Of a stretch of 64,000 nucleotides of DNA, positions 45,027 through 53,939 are shown in pieces. The DNA is from Azospirillum cavernae (GTDB lineage: Bacteria > Pseudomonadota > Alphaproteobacteria > Azospirillales > Azospirillaceae): positions 188,501 to 252,500 of the forward strand of contig NZ_QYUL01000001.1 of assembly GCF_003590795.1 (NCBI RefSeq), read 5' to 3'. How positions within the stretch are numbered: position 1 is the stretch's first letter; each line of letters begins with the position of its first letter. Below the pieces are notes generated by a model that worked only from the letters and a program-made list of their open reading frames with translations, did not search any database and was not told where the DNA came from. A program made the position numbers and the translations under genes.

Positions 45027-45096
45027 CGCCCATCCCTCCCGACACATAAGGCGGCATCCGCGCCGATGCCGTGATTTTCCAGTGGAAGAGCCAAAA

Positions 45097-45720
45097 ATGA
45101 CCCAAAGCTTGCCCGACGCCTTAGCCGACGTTCGTCGCGCCTACCGCCTGTTGTGGAGCTATCAGAAGCGTGTTTTGAACATTGTCGCCATGATTCGCGA
45201 ACAGTTGGGATTCGTTCCCCACCATATTGAGTATCAATTTTCGCGCCCTGGCCAGAGAATGGAGTCTCCAGAGACCTGGATGTGGGACGCCTTACCCTTC
45301 AGCTTGATCGGGTTTGATGCGACGAACCAAGGGGATCCTAAGGCAATTGGAGCACGGTTGCTTTACATCGAGGTCGTATCGGACACCGGCCTCATGATTG
45401 AAAAGGATCGTGGTGGTGGCGATTGGGAGCCAAACCCACTTGTCTTCTCGCCTCTGGAAGAGAGCCGGAGCGAACTGCTCCTCTATCTTGTCGAAAATCG
45501 CCGGAACCGTCGTGGCGACGTCTCTTGGCGTAATAACATCATGCCAGAGGTCGAATGGCCTCTCGCTGACGGTGGGCATGACTACAAAACGGCAGGTGTT
45601 CGCACGTATGGCGAGCGCATCGATCTGGTGGAGCTTGGCGACCCGGTCGCTTTGAGCAATCGCGTGGAACTGTTCCGCATCAACGCCGACCGCGAATTGG
45701 CGGGCGACGGCGCAGTTTGA
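45097..45720 (+). CDS. Hypothetical protein, partner of the PD-(D/E)XK gene
   Basis: 207 residues. The N-terminus (LPDALADVRRAYRLLWSYQKRVLNIVAMI) is a long amphipathic helix; a middle part with MESPETWMWDALPFSLI and a strand-rich C-terminal half follow. No family recognised and no catalytic motif obvious. It starts at an ATG 70 bp after the nuclease-like gene and is probably co-transcribed. It may be a sensor, substrate-recognition or immunity protein for that gene; this is inference. Confidence 0.55.
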   Translation: MTQSLPDALADVRRAYRLLWSYQKRVLNIVAMIREQLGFVPHHIEYQFSRPGQRMESPETWMWDALPFSLIGFDATNQGDPKAIGARLLYIEVVSDTGLMIEKDRGGGDWEPNPLVFSPLEESRSELLLYLVENRRNRRGDVSWRNNIMPEVEWPLADGGHDYKTAGVRTYGERIDLVELGDPVALSNRVELFRINADRELAGDGAV

Positions 45721-45744
45721 AAAGAAATTGGGCCTGAAATGGGT

Positions 45745-45775
45745 CGAGGCTCCAAGGGGGTGCCTTGGAGCCTCG
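45745..45775 (-). terminator. Terminator hairpin after tRNA-Val (copy 1)
   Basis: 13-bp perfect stem CGAGGCTCCAAGG with a 5-base loop, 4 bp beyond the tRNA 3' end on the minus strand. The same arrangement follows copy 2. Confidence 0.75.
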
Positions 45776-45779
45776 TGAA

Positions 45780-45854
<75 letters not shown>

Positions 45855-45858
45855 ATAG

Positions 45859-45935
<77 letters not shown>

Positions 45936-46062
45936 GCAAGGGAGCGCGCCTTATACGCAAACCAACCGAACGACGCAAGCGCTGTTGACGCGGAAACCGC
46001 AAGAAAAACGCAACACCGTCGGCGGGACGCGCAAAAGCGAAAAAGAAGGCTCCGAAAATGGT

Positions 46063-46093
46063 CGAGGCCCCAAGGGTTCGCCTTGGGGCCTCG
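46063..46093 (-). terminator. Terminator hairpin after tRNA-Val (copy 2)
   Basis: 13-bp perfect stem CGAGGCCCCAAGG, loop GTTCG, then T-rich sequence on the minus strand (ATTTTC, CTTTTT). Sits 4 bp beyond tRNA-Val copy 2, exactly as in copy 1. Confidence 0.8.
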
Positions 46094-46097
46094 TGGA

Positions 46098-46172
46098 TGG
46101 TGGGCACGACTGGGATTGAACCAGTGACCCCTACGATGTCAACGTAGTGCTCTCCCGCTGAGCTACGCGCCC
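46098..46172 (-). tRNA. tRNA-Val (anticodon GAC), copy 2
   Basis: 75 nt including CCA. Identical D- and anticodon arms to copy 1, but a different acceptor stem (GGGCGCG with CGTGCCC) and a T-stem base-pair flip (ACTGG-CCAGT). Confidence 0.95.
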
Positions 46173-46369
46173 ATCCTTGTCGTCGTTCGTCGCGGCGCTG
46201 GTTGGCGGCGCTCCGTTCGGCGTGGGCGGGTTTTTAGCCGCATCCGCGCGAGCTGGCAAGCCTTTTGTTTCGCTTCTTCGTGAGTGGCGCGTTTTTTTCG
46301 GCGAAGGCGGGCTGGGGCGGGCGCCGGTTCGTGACAGGGCGCGCCGCCTCCAGTACATCAGAACCCATC

Positions 46370-47260
46370 ATGGATGCGCACAGCGACGCCGACGCCGGAC
46401 GGGTTCCGGCCTTTGACATTCTGGCCCCGGCGCGCCAGACCCGCCCGCTTGTGCTGGCCTCGCCGCACAGCGGCAACCAGTATCCGGCGGATTTTCTGGC
46501 CGCCGCCCGGCTCGACGCGCGGGCGCTGCGCAAATCAGAAGACTGCTTCGTTGACGAGATTTTCGCCTTCGCCCCGGCGTTGGGCGCGCCGCTGATCCGC
46601 GCCCTGTTCCCGCGCGCCTATCTGGACGCCAACCGCGAGGCCTATGAACTCGACGCCGACATGTTCGTCGATCCGCTGCCCGGTTACGTCAACACCCGCT
46701 CGCCGCGCGTCGCCGCCGGGCTTGGCACCATCGCCCGCGTGGTCGCCAACGGTGAGGACATTTACAAGCGCCGCCTGCGCTTCGCCGAGGCGCAGGCGCG
46801 CATCAACGCCTGCTACACGCCCTACCACACGGCGCTGCGCCGTCTGGTGGACGACACCCGCGCCGCCTTCGGCCACGCGCTGTTGATCGATTGCCATTCC
46901 ATGCCGTCGCCAGCTTCGGCGCCGGGCGGGGATCGCGGGCGCAACCGGCCCGACATCGTGCTGGGCGATTGCTACGGCAACGCCTGCGCCTCCGCCATCA
47001 TCGACGCCGCCGACGGCTTTTTGTCGGGGTTGGGCTATCGGGTGAACCGCAACAACCCCTACGCCGGGGGCTACACCACCCGCCATTACGGACGCCCGCG
47101 CCAGGGCGTCCACGCCCTTCAGATCGAGATCGCCCGCGAACTGTACATGGACGAGGCCGCCTTGACCCGCTTGCCCTTCCTGGACGTGCTGGCCCGCCAC
47201 ATGGGCGAGCTGGTCAACACGCTGGGCGCGTTGCCGGGCGACGGGCTGGAGCCGCGTTGA
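46370..47260 (+). CDS. N-formylglutamate amidohydrolase-like hydrolase
   Basis: 296 residues of the FGase family: LVLASPHSGNQYP near 28-40 with a metal-ligand His, DCFVDEIF, then LLIDCHSMPS near 172-181 with a second His. These enzymes release formate or formamide from N-formylglutamate in histidine degradation, or act as related amidohydrolases. No hut genes are near, so the true substrate may differ. The start is the ATG before DAHSDA. A minus-strand terminator lies after the stop. Confidence 0.85.
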   Translation: MDAHSDADAGRVPAFDILAPARQTRPLVLASPHSGNQYPADFLAAARLDARALRKSEDCFVDEIFAFAPALGAPLIRALFPRAYLDANREAYELDADMFVDPLPGYVNTRSPRVAAGLGTIARVVANGEDIYKRRLRFAEAQARINACYTPYHTALRRLVDDTRAAFGHALLIDCHSMPSPASAPGGDRGRNRPDIVLGDCYGNACASAIIDAADGFLSGLGYRVNRNNPYAGGYTTRHYGRPRQGVHALQIEIARELYMDEAALTRLPFLDVLARHMGELVNTLGALPGDGLEPR

Positions 47261-47307
47261 GGCGGGCCGGGGGCGTTTTCCACTCCCTGACGCATTGCGG
47301 CGGCCAG

Positions 47308-47336
47308 AAAAAAGGCCGCAGGGCGAACCTGCGGCC
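47308..47336 (-). terminator. Minus-strand terminator of the 33-residue ORF
   Basis: GGCCGCAGG-TTCGC-CCTGCGGCC stem of 9 bp followed by TTTTTT on the minus strand. The U-run is on the minus strand only, so it ends a transcript that comes from the right, i.e. from the small ORF at 47370-47471. Confidence 0.85.
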
Positions 47337-47369
47337 TCAAGTCTAGGGAGGAAACGCCCAAGAAGTGCG

Positions 47370-47471
47370 TTACGCCAGCGGCCCCGTCGAGACGGAACCG
47401 ATGCCGCACTGCACAATATGAACCTGAGGGGCTTCGGCTTCAAGGGATAAAAAATTATTCATGTTTGTCAT
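47370..47471 (-). CDS. Candidate 33-residue small protein with its own terminator
   Basis: Starts ATG ACA AAC ATG AAT AAT, then codes LSLEAEAPQVHIVQCG followed by IGSVSTGPLA and stops. An in-frame stop 12 bp upstream fixes the maximum length. A strong minus-strand terminator 34 bp after the stop shows that something is transcribed here. There is a single Cys and a GP-rich end. It has no clear Shine-Dalgarno motif, and its family is unknown; it could be a small regulatory or secreted peptide, a peptide precursor, or a small RNA with a chance frame. Confidence 0.4.
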   Translation of the reverse strand: MTNMNNFLSLEAEAPQVHIVQCGIGSVSTGPLA

Positions 47472-47678
47472 GGCTCTAAAGTATTAGATCCGTCCTGCTG
47501 ACAAAGCAGACTCCATGCAAGAATTGCTGCATCGCAGCATAGAAATCCGGTCGCCAAGGGCGGCGCGGCGTGCCAGATTCACCCAAGATTCAGAAGGAAT
47601 CACAGGGGCGCCCGCGCCAAGGGATGGCTCTGTCGTCCCCGCTCCTCCCAAAGACCCTGTTGACCGCAGGCCGGACCC

Positions 47679-48659
47679 ATGACCCACGACGCATCACCCC
47701 CGATTCTGGTCGCCGACATCGGCGGCACCAACGCGCGCTTTGGCCTGATCGACGGGCGCGACATCCGCGACGTGCGGATTTTGCGTTGCGCCGACCACCC
47801 ATCGCTGGAGGACGCCGCGCGCGCCTATCTGGCGGCGGTCGGGTTGGCGGACGCGGGAACGCCGGGACGCCCGCGCCGGGGCGCCTTCGCCGTCGCCGGG
47901 CCGGTCACGTCCGATCACGTCGCCATGACCAATCTGGTCTGGCAATTTTCCATCGGCCGGACGCGCGACGGGTTGGGATTGGACGGGTTGGCGGTCATCA
48001 ACGACTTCACCGCCGTGGCCCTGTCGGTGCCGCGTCTGGCCCGAGGCGACCGCCGCTTGATCGGCGATGGCGAGGCCAAGCCGGGCGGCGTCGTCGCCGT
48101 TTTGGGGCCGGGCAGCGGGCTGGGCGTGTCGGGGCTGGTGCCCGGCGCGGATGGGCGCTGGTCGGCGCTGGCCGGGGAGGGCGGACACGTCACCATGGCG
48201 GCGGCCAACGAGCGGGAGGGCGCGGTGCTGGCCCATCTGCGCGACCGCTTCGGCCATGTTTCGGCGGAACGGGTGCTGTCTGGGCCGGGGCTGGTCAATC
48301 TGCACAGCGCGCTGACGGCGCTGGAGGGCGGCGGCGCGGTGGAATGGACCCCGGCCCAGATCACCGAGTCGGCCCTGTCCGACAGCGATTCGCTGTGCGT
48401 CGAGGCGGTGGCGATGTTCTGCGCCATGCTGGGCACGGTGGCGGGCAATCTGGCGCTGACGCTGGGCGCGCGCGGCGGCGTCTACATCGCGGGCGGCATC
48501 GTGCCGAAGCTGGGGCCGTTGTTCGAGCGGTCGGCCTTCCGCGAGCGTTTTCTTGACAAGGGGCGGATGCGGGCCTTCCTGGAACCAATCCCGACCTTCG
48601 TTGTTGCTCATGAGCTTCCGGCCTTTCTCGGGCTGGCCGAGGCCGCCGACGCGGCGTGA
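47679..48659 (+). CDS. glk: Glucokinase
   Basis: 326 residues. VADIGGTNARFGL ATP-binding loop (about 11-23), NDFTAVALSVP near 107-118 with the catalytic Asp, LGPGSGLGVSGLV, and GGIVPKLGP near 275. Phosphorylates glucose to glucose-6-phosphate with ATP; length is that of the E. coli-type enzyme. The ATG is clear. It sits upstream of ppdK and opposite a small unlisted ORF. Confidence 0.95.
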   Translation: MTHDASPPILVADIGGTNARFGLIDGRDIRDVRILRCADHPSLEDAARAYLAAVGLADAGTPGRPRRGAFAVAGPVTSDHVAMTNLVWQFSIGRTRDGLGLDGLAVINDFTAVALSVPRLARGDRRLIGDGEAKPGGVVAVLGPGSGLGVSGLVPGADGRWSALAGEGGHVTMAAANEREGAVLAHLRDRFGHVSAERVLSGPGLVNLHSALTALEGGGAVEWTPAQITESALSDSDSLCVEAVAMFCAMLGTVAGNLALTLGARGGVYIAGGIVPKLGPLFERSAFRERFLDKGRMRAFLEPIPTFVVAHELPAFLGLAEAADAA

Positions 48660-48861
48660 GCGGGGCGTTTCCGCCGGAATTGCTGGATTCGCAAGCCTCC
48701 CCTACGCATGGGGGATGGCCGAAGGCGGGTTTTTGGCGCGCGACCGGCTTGTATCCCCCGGTCCGGGGCGATAGAAGGTGGCGCCAGCGGACAGCCGGTC
48801 AATTGCGTTGACCACGCGAGGCCGGTCCCGGATGACCATTGGGCGAGCGAGGATTTCTGCG

Positions 48862-51555
48862 ATGGCGAGCCAGGGTGAGAGCAAGTGGGTTTACAGCTTC
48901 GGCGGCGGCGCCACCGAAGGACGTGCGGAGATGAAGAACCTGCTGGGCGGCAAGGGCGCCAACCTGGCGGAAATGGCCAATCTGGGCCTGCCGGTTCCCC
49001 CGGGCTTCACCATCACGACCGAACTGTGCACCTATTTTTACGCCAACGGTCGCGCCTATCCGCCGGAGCTGAAAACCCAGGTGGCCGACGCCATCGCCCG
49101 GTTGGAAAACGCGATGGACGCCAAATTCGGCGATCCGGCCAATCCGCTGCTGGTCTCGGTGCGGTCGGGCGCGCGGGCCTCGATGCCGGGCATGATGGAC
49201 ACGGTCCTCAACCTCGGCCTCAACGACGCGACGGCGCGCGGTCTGGCGCTGCGCTCGGGCGACGGGCGTTTCGCCTATGACAGCTACCGCCGCTTCATCC
49301 AGATGTACTCCAACGTCGTTCTGGACGTGGAGCATCACCATTTCGAGGACATCCTCGACGGTCACAAGCGCGACAAGAACTACAGCCTCGACACCGATCT
49401 GAGCGCCGCCGACTGGCAGGCCGTGATCGAGGATTACAAGAAGGCGGTCGAACGCGAACTCGGCACGCCCTTCCCGCAGGACGTCCAGGAACAATTGTGG
49501 GGCGCGGTGGGCGCGGTGTTCGGCTCGTGGATGAACGCGCGGGCCATCACCTACCGCCGCCTGCACGACATCCCGGCAAGCTGGGGCACCGCCGTCAACG
49601 TGCAGTGCATGGTGTTCGGCAACATGGGCGAGGATTGCGCCACCGGCGTGGCCTTCACCCGCAACCCGTCCACCGGCGAGAACGCCTTTTACGGCGAATA
49701 TCTCGTCAACGCCCAGGGCGAGGACGTGGTGGCCGGCATCCGCACGCCGCAGCATCTGACCATCGCGGGCAAGATCGCCAACAAGTCCGACCTTCCGTCC
49801 ATGGAAGAGGTGATGCCCGACGTGTTCAACCAGCTCAACGAGGTTCGCCTCAAGCTGGAACTGCACTATCGCGACATGCAGGACATCGAATTCACGGTCC
49901 AGCAGAACACGCTGTTCATGCTGCAAACCCGCAACGGCAAGCGCACCGCGCCTGCGGCGCTGAAGATCGCCGTCGATCTCGCCAACGAGGGCGTCATCGA
50001 CAAGAACGAGGCGGTCAAGCGCATTGATCCGGCCTCGCTCGACCAGTTGCTCCACCCGACGCTCGACCCCAAGGCCGACCGCAAGGTGATCGCCAAGGGC
50101 CTGCCCGCCTCGCCGGGCGCGGCCTCGGGCAAGGTGGTGTTCAACGCCGACGAGGCCGAACAGATGGCCGCCGTGGGCGATTCGGTCATCCTCTGTCGCA
50201 TCGAAACCTCGCCGGAGGACATCCACGGCATGCACGCGGCGCGCGGCATCCTGACCAGCCGGGGCGGCATGACCAGCCACGCGGCGGTCGTGGCGCGCGG
50301 CATGGGCCGGGCCTGCGTCTCGGGCGCCGGTGAATTGCGGATCGACTACAAGACCAAGCAGATGTCGGTGCGCGGCGTCACCATCAAGGACGGCGACATC
50401 ATCACCATCGACGGCTCGACCGGCGAGGTGATGCTGGGCGAAGTGCCGACGATCCAGCCGGAATTGTCGGGCGATTTCGCCACGCTGATGGGTTGGGCCG
50501 ACAGCATCCGCCGCATGAAGATCCGCACCAACGCCGAAACCCCGCTGGACGCCCGCACCGCGCGCAAGTTCGGCGCCGAGGGCATCGGCCTGTGCCGGAC
50601 CGAGCACATGTTCTTCGACCCGGCCCGCATCCTGGCCGTCCGCGAAATGATCCTGGCGGAAAGCGAAGAGGGCCGCCGCACGGCGCTGGCCAAGCTGGAG
50701 CCGTTTCAGAAGCAGGATTTCGTCGATCTCTTCACCATCATGGCCGGGCTGCCGGTGACGATCCGCCTGCTCGACCCGCCGCTGCACGAGTTCCTGCCCA
50801 ACACGGACGAGGACATGGCGGAGGTCGCCAAGGCCACCGGCACGGATCCGCTGCGGGTGCGCCATCGTGTGACGCAACTGCACGAAGCCAACCCGATGCT
50901 GGGTCATCGCGGCTGCCGTCTCGGCATCTCCTACCCGGAGATTTACGAGATGCAGGCCCGCGCCATCTTCGCCGCCGCCGCCGAGGTCTCCAAGGCCAGC
51001 GGTTCGACGGTGATCCCGGAGGTGATGATCCCGCTGGTCATGACCAAGAAGGAACTCGACATCCTGAAGGCGGTGGTCGACCGCGCCGCCCAAGAGGTGA
51101 TGGCGTCCACGGGCCAGAGCTTTGAGTATCTGGTCGGCACGATGATCGAGTTGCCGCGCGCCGCCCTCCGCGCTGGCGACATCGCCGAAGCGGCGGAGTT
51201 CTTCTCCTTCGGCACCAACGATCTGACGCAGACCACCTTTGGCCTGTCGCGCGACGACGCCGGCAATTTCCTGCCGGATTACCAGCGCCAGGGCATTTTC
51301 GAGCATGACCCGTTCCAGACGCTCGACACCGTCGGCGTGGGCGAATTGATCGCCCTTGCCGCCGAGCGCGGTCGGGCCACCCGCCCGGGCATCAAGCTGG
51401 GCATCTGCGGCGAGCATGGCGGCGATCCGGCCTCGATCACCTTCTGCGAGTCGGTCGGGTTGGATTACGTCTCCTGCTCGCCCTACCGCGTGCCCATCGC
51501 CCGTCTGGCGGCGGCGCAGGCGGCGCTGCACAGCGACACGGTCAAGCGGGACTGA
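48862..51555 (+). CDS. ppdK: Pyruvate, phosphate dikinase
   Basis: 897 residues, the normal length. It converts pyruvate, ATP and phosphate to PEP, AMP and pyrophosphate (reversible), linking glycolysis and gluconeogenesis. N-terminal ATP-grasp (start KWVYSFGGG, then GGKGANLAEM), the phospho-histidine loop SRGGMTSHAAVVARGMG near residue 470 and the C-terminal PEP/pyruvate barrel with GLCRTEHMFF and ICGEHGGDP (catalytic Cys). Start at the ATG before ASQGES, preceded by GAGGA. A long terminator follows the stop. Confidence 0.97.
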   Translation: MASQGESKWVYSFGGGATEGRAEMKNLLGGKGANLAEMANLGLPVPPGFTITTELCTYFYANGRAYPPELKTQVADAIARLENAMDAKFGDPANPLLVSVRSGARASMPGMMDTVLNLGLNDATARGLALRSGDGRFAYDSYRRFIQMYSNVVLDVEHHHFEDILDGHKRDKNYSLDTDLSAADWQAVIEDYKKAVERELGTPFPQDVQEQLWGAVGAVFGSWMNARAITYRRLHDIPASWGTAVNVQCMVFGNMGEDCATGVAFTRNPSTGENAFYGEYLVNAQGEDVVAGIRTPQHLTIAGKIANKSDLPSMEEVMPDVFNQLNEVRLKLELHYRDMQDIEFTVQQNTLFMLQTRNGKRTAPAALKIAVDLANEGVIDKNEAVKRIDPASLDQLLHPTLDPKADRKVIAKGLPASPGAASGKVVFNADEAEQMAAVGDSVILCRIETSPEDIHGMHAARGILTSRGGMTSHAAVVARGMGRACVSGAGELRIDYKTKQMSVRGVTIKDGDIITIDGSTGEVMLGEVPTIQPELSGDFATLMGWADSIRRMKIRTNAETPLDARTARKFGAEGIGLCRTEHMFFDPARILAVREMILAESEEGRRTALAKLEPFQKQDFVDLFTIMAGLPVTIRLLDPPLHEFLPNTDEDMAEVAKATGTDPLRVRHRVTQLHEANPMLGHRGCRLGISYPEIYEMQARAIFAAAAEVSKASGSTVIPEVMIPLVMTKKELDILKAVVDRAAQEVMASTGQSFEYLVGTMIELPRAALRAGDIAEAAEFFSFGTNDLTQTTFGLSRDDAGNFLPDYQRQGIFEHDPFQTLDTVGVGELIALAAERGRATRPGIKLGICGEHGGDPASITFCESVGLDYVSCSPYRVPIARLAAAQAALHSDTVKRD

Positions 51556-51562
51556 CGACGCG

Positions 51563-51609
51563 CCAAGGCCCAAGGGGTGGTGTTCCCGCTCCTTGGGCCT
51601 TGGGGTTTT
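51563..51609 (+). terminator. Rho-independent terminator of ppdK
   Basis: 13-bp perfect stem CCAAGGCCCAAGG with CCTTGGGCCTTGG, a GC-rich 15-base loop, then GGTTTTG; 8 bp after the stop. Confidence 0.85.
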
Positions 51610-51636
51610 GTGAGATTGTCATGACGCGGTCTGGCG

Positions 51637-52395
51637 TCAGCTTGTCGCCAGACCGTGTTTTGTCAGAATGGCTTTTTCCGTGCCGTCGGCGCGGATGGCG
51701 CGCAGACCGTCGTTGAAGTCCATCTGGATTTTTTCCCAATCGGGACGGACGCGCGACACGCAATTGTAGAATTTCCCCGACATCAAGGGCGCGCCCAGCG
51801 GCTGAATCTTGCCCTGATCGGCGGGGTATTTCTTGTTCAACAGAACCTCGACCAACTCCCGCTTTTCGACGAACAGATCAATTTTCCCGGCGATGAGCTT
51901 CAAGAGATTGATCTCGCCATTGTTCGCGTATTCGACGTTGAAGGTCGGCAGACGGGCGTTGAATTCATCGTTTATCACCGAGTTGCGGACGAGGCCTATG
52001 GTCAGATTCTTGACGTCGTCCAAGCTGTTGTACGGGATGGCGGCGTCGGTTCGTTTCCAAAAATACACCTCCACCGCGCCGATCTGGTCGGTGTAGGCCA
52101 GCAGCTTGGCGCGTTCCGAGGTGAAATAGGCGGCCATCAGAACGTCGTAATTGCCCTTGATCGCGCCATCCAAGGCCCTGGCCCAGGGAACGAAGGAAAA
52201 CTCGACCTGATACCCGGCGCGCTGGAACGCGGCCTGGGTGATGTCCACAAGGTAGCCGCCTTCTTTTTCCTGGTCGGTGGCGATGCGCAGGACGGCGGTC
52301 TGCGCCTGAGCCGTCGGGATCGACAGTCCAGACAGCCCGAACAGCGCGGTGCAGCAAACACTGAGCAGCGCCAAGAAAGTGTTGATTCGGAGCAC
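51637..52395 (-). CDS. Periplasmic amino-acid-type binding protein, orphan
   Basis: 252 residues. Signal peptide with FLALLSVCCTALFGLSG, then the family-3 binding-protein pattern LRIATDQEKEGGYLVDITQAAFQRAGY and WARALDGAIKGNYDVLMAAYFTSER. Start: GTG, fixed by AAGGAGG seven bases upstream; earlier in-frame ATGs lack such a site. No transporter genes are adjacent, so this is a second orphan amino-acid-type binding protein in the window. Confidence 0.8.
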   Translation of the reverse strand: MLRINTFLALLSVCCTALFGLSGLSIPTAQAQTAVLRIATDQEKEGGYLVDITQAAFQRAGYQVEFSFVPWARALDGAIKGNYDVLMAAYFTSERAKLLAYTDQIGAVEVYFWKRTDAAIPYNSLDDVKNLTIGLVRNSVINDEFNARLPTFNVEYANNGEINLLKLIAGKIDLFVEKRELVEVLLNKKYPADQGKIQPLGAPLMSGKFYNCVSRVRPDWEKIQMDFNDGLRAIRADGTEKAILTKHGLATS

Positions 52396-52727
52396 GATGA
52401 GCCTCCTTGCATTCCCCTGGAACACCATGGAGTTCTGTGTGTTTGTGCGGCGCAGCGAAATCTGTGAAAGAGCCATTCGTTTGTTGCGCCAACAGAACGA
52501 CGATCCTTTAGTATGGTCTCAATTTTCACCAAATCAACATTAGGTTCCACCCTTATCATGATGGCGGGCAACAACGACGCGATCAGTCTGCGGGGATCGC
52601 GGAGCATGGTTAACGTCGCCCTTGCGCGCGCCCCCAATGGGAGTCCACCCAATGTTTCTGAGCTGAAATTTCCCCATTCTTAGCCTCACAGGCACGGATG
52701 CGATGGATGATGGGAAAGGAACAGGCG
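52396..52727. promoter_or_regulatory. Divergent intergenic region, 332 bp
   Basis: Between the minus-strand binding protein and the plus-strand serine hydrolase. It is more AT-rich than the coding regions (about 52490-52560) and should hold both promoters. I cannot identify specific sites; no gene-like frame was accepted. Confidence 0.45.
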
Positions 52728-53801
52728 ATGGCCAACGCGTTGGACGATCCAGCCCGGATGGCGGTGTTGATCGACACGCTGCAAGGGCTGTTGAACGAGG
52801 ATGCGGCCTCCACAGCGGGAACGGTGAACGGCGTTGGATCAGCCCGCGTGGCGGTGGTTTCCATTCACACCGGCGCGCGCAGTTGGACCGCCAGCTTGGC
52901 CCGTCGCGGAGAGGCGGCGATCCGACCGTCGCCCGACGTCCGGGGGCTGGTTTACAGCCTGACCAAAAGCATGATGGCCGCCGCCGTGTTGCGCTTGGCG
53001 GCGCGTGGCGTGGTCGATCTTGACGGCCCGGCGGAGGTTTGGTTGCCGGAGCTGGCCGACCGCCCGAACTCGGTGACGGTGGCGCGGATCCTGGAGCATC
53101 GCGCCGGGTTGCCCGATTATGGCGGGCGGCGGGACTATCACGCGGCGGTGGCGGCGGGCCACGCCCCGTGGAGCGAGGCGGAGTTTCTGGCCCGCTGCGG
53201 GGTCGTCGGGCCGCCCATCGGTGCCTTCGCCTATTCCAACATCGGCTATCTGCTGATCCGTCGTCTTCTGACGCGGGCTGGCGGCGCGCCCTTTGACGAG
53301 GTCTTGCGGCAAGAGGTGTTCGCGCCGCTGGGTCTGACCTCGGCCAGCGTGGTGGAGCGGGCGAAGGATCTCGACGGTTTGCTGTTCGGGCCGAGTTCGG
53401 TCTTTGGCGAGTCCCCGGTCGCCGAACGTTACCATCCCGGATGGGTGGCCCATGGCGTGGCCGCCATGACGGCGCAGGACGCCGCCCGCTTTGTCCATGG
53501 CCTGTCCACCCCCGATTATCTGCCCGATTCGCTGTCGCGACGGATGCGCGCGGGTCTGCCGGTCAACGCCCCGATGGGCGGGCGGCCCTGGGTCGAACCG
53601 TCCTATGGGTTGGGGTTGATGGTGGAGTTGGATCCTCAGGTGGGGAGTTCCTGGGGACACACCGGCGGCGGTCCCGGCATCACCCCGGTGGCCTATCATT
53701 TCCCCGGCCCGCAACCGCTGTCGGTCGCCGTCTTCACCGATGGCGAGGACGCGGCGCTGGCCGAATGGATGGCGGTGGAGGCGGCGCAGCGCCTGCGCTG
53801 A
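52728..53801 (+). CDS. Beta-lactamase class C-like serine hydrolase
   Basis: 357 residues of the penicillin-binding/beta-lactamase (AmpC/EstB) family. SxxK motif in YSLTKSMMAA near residue 80 (Ser nucleophile), YxN in FAYSNIGY near 169, and HTGGGPG near 310. Members are peptidases, esterases or lactamases; substrate unknown. No signal peptide is obvious, so probably cytoplasmic. The start is ATG with AAGGA 7 bases upstream. Confidence 0.88.
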   Translation: MANALDDPARMAVLIDTLQGLLNEDAASTAGTVNGVGSARVAVVSIHTGARSWTASLARRGEAAIRPSPDVRGLVYSLTKSMMAAAVLRLAARGVVDLDGPAEVWLPELADRPNSVTVARILEHRAGLPDYGGRRDYHAAVAAGHAPWSEAEFLARCGVVGPPIGAFAYSNIGYLLIRRLLTRAGGAPFDEVLRQEVFAPLGLTSASVVERAKDLDGLLFGPSSVFGESPVAERYHPGWVAHGVAAMTAQDAARFVHGLSTPDYLPDSLSRRMRAGLPVNAPMGGRPWVEPSYGLGLMVELDPQVGSSWGHTGGGPGITPVAYHFPGPQPLSVAVFTDGEDAALAEWMAVEAAQRLR

Positions 53802-53939
53802 CCTTTTCCTTCCCTTGTCCGTCGCGTTCCCATCACCATCTGCAAGTCAAACGGGACAGGCCTGCCCTATAGGGTATAGGATTGCCGCAACGGCCGTCTG
53901 AGAATGGCCCCCGAAAAACGCAGATGGGAGTGAACACGC

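Noticed and set aside
48799..51573. A 924-codon open frame on the minus strand, antisense to ppdK
   Set aside because: Exact mirror of a full-length conserved enzyme; Arg/Gly/His-rich shadow without domains.
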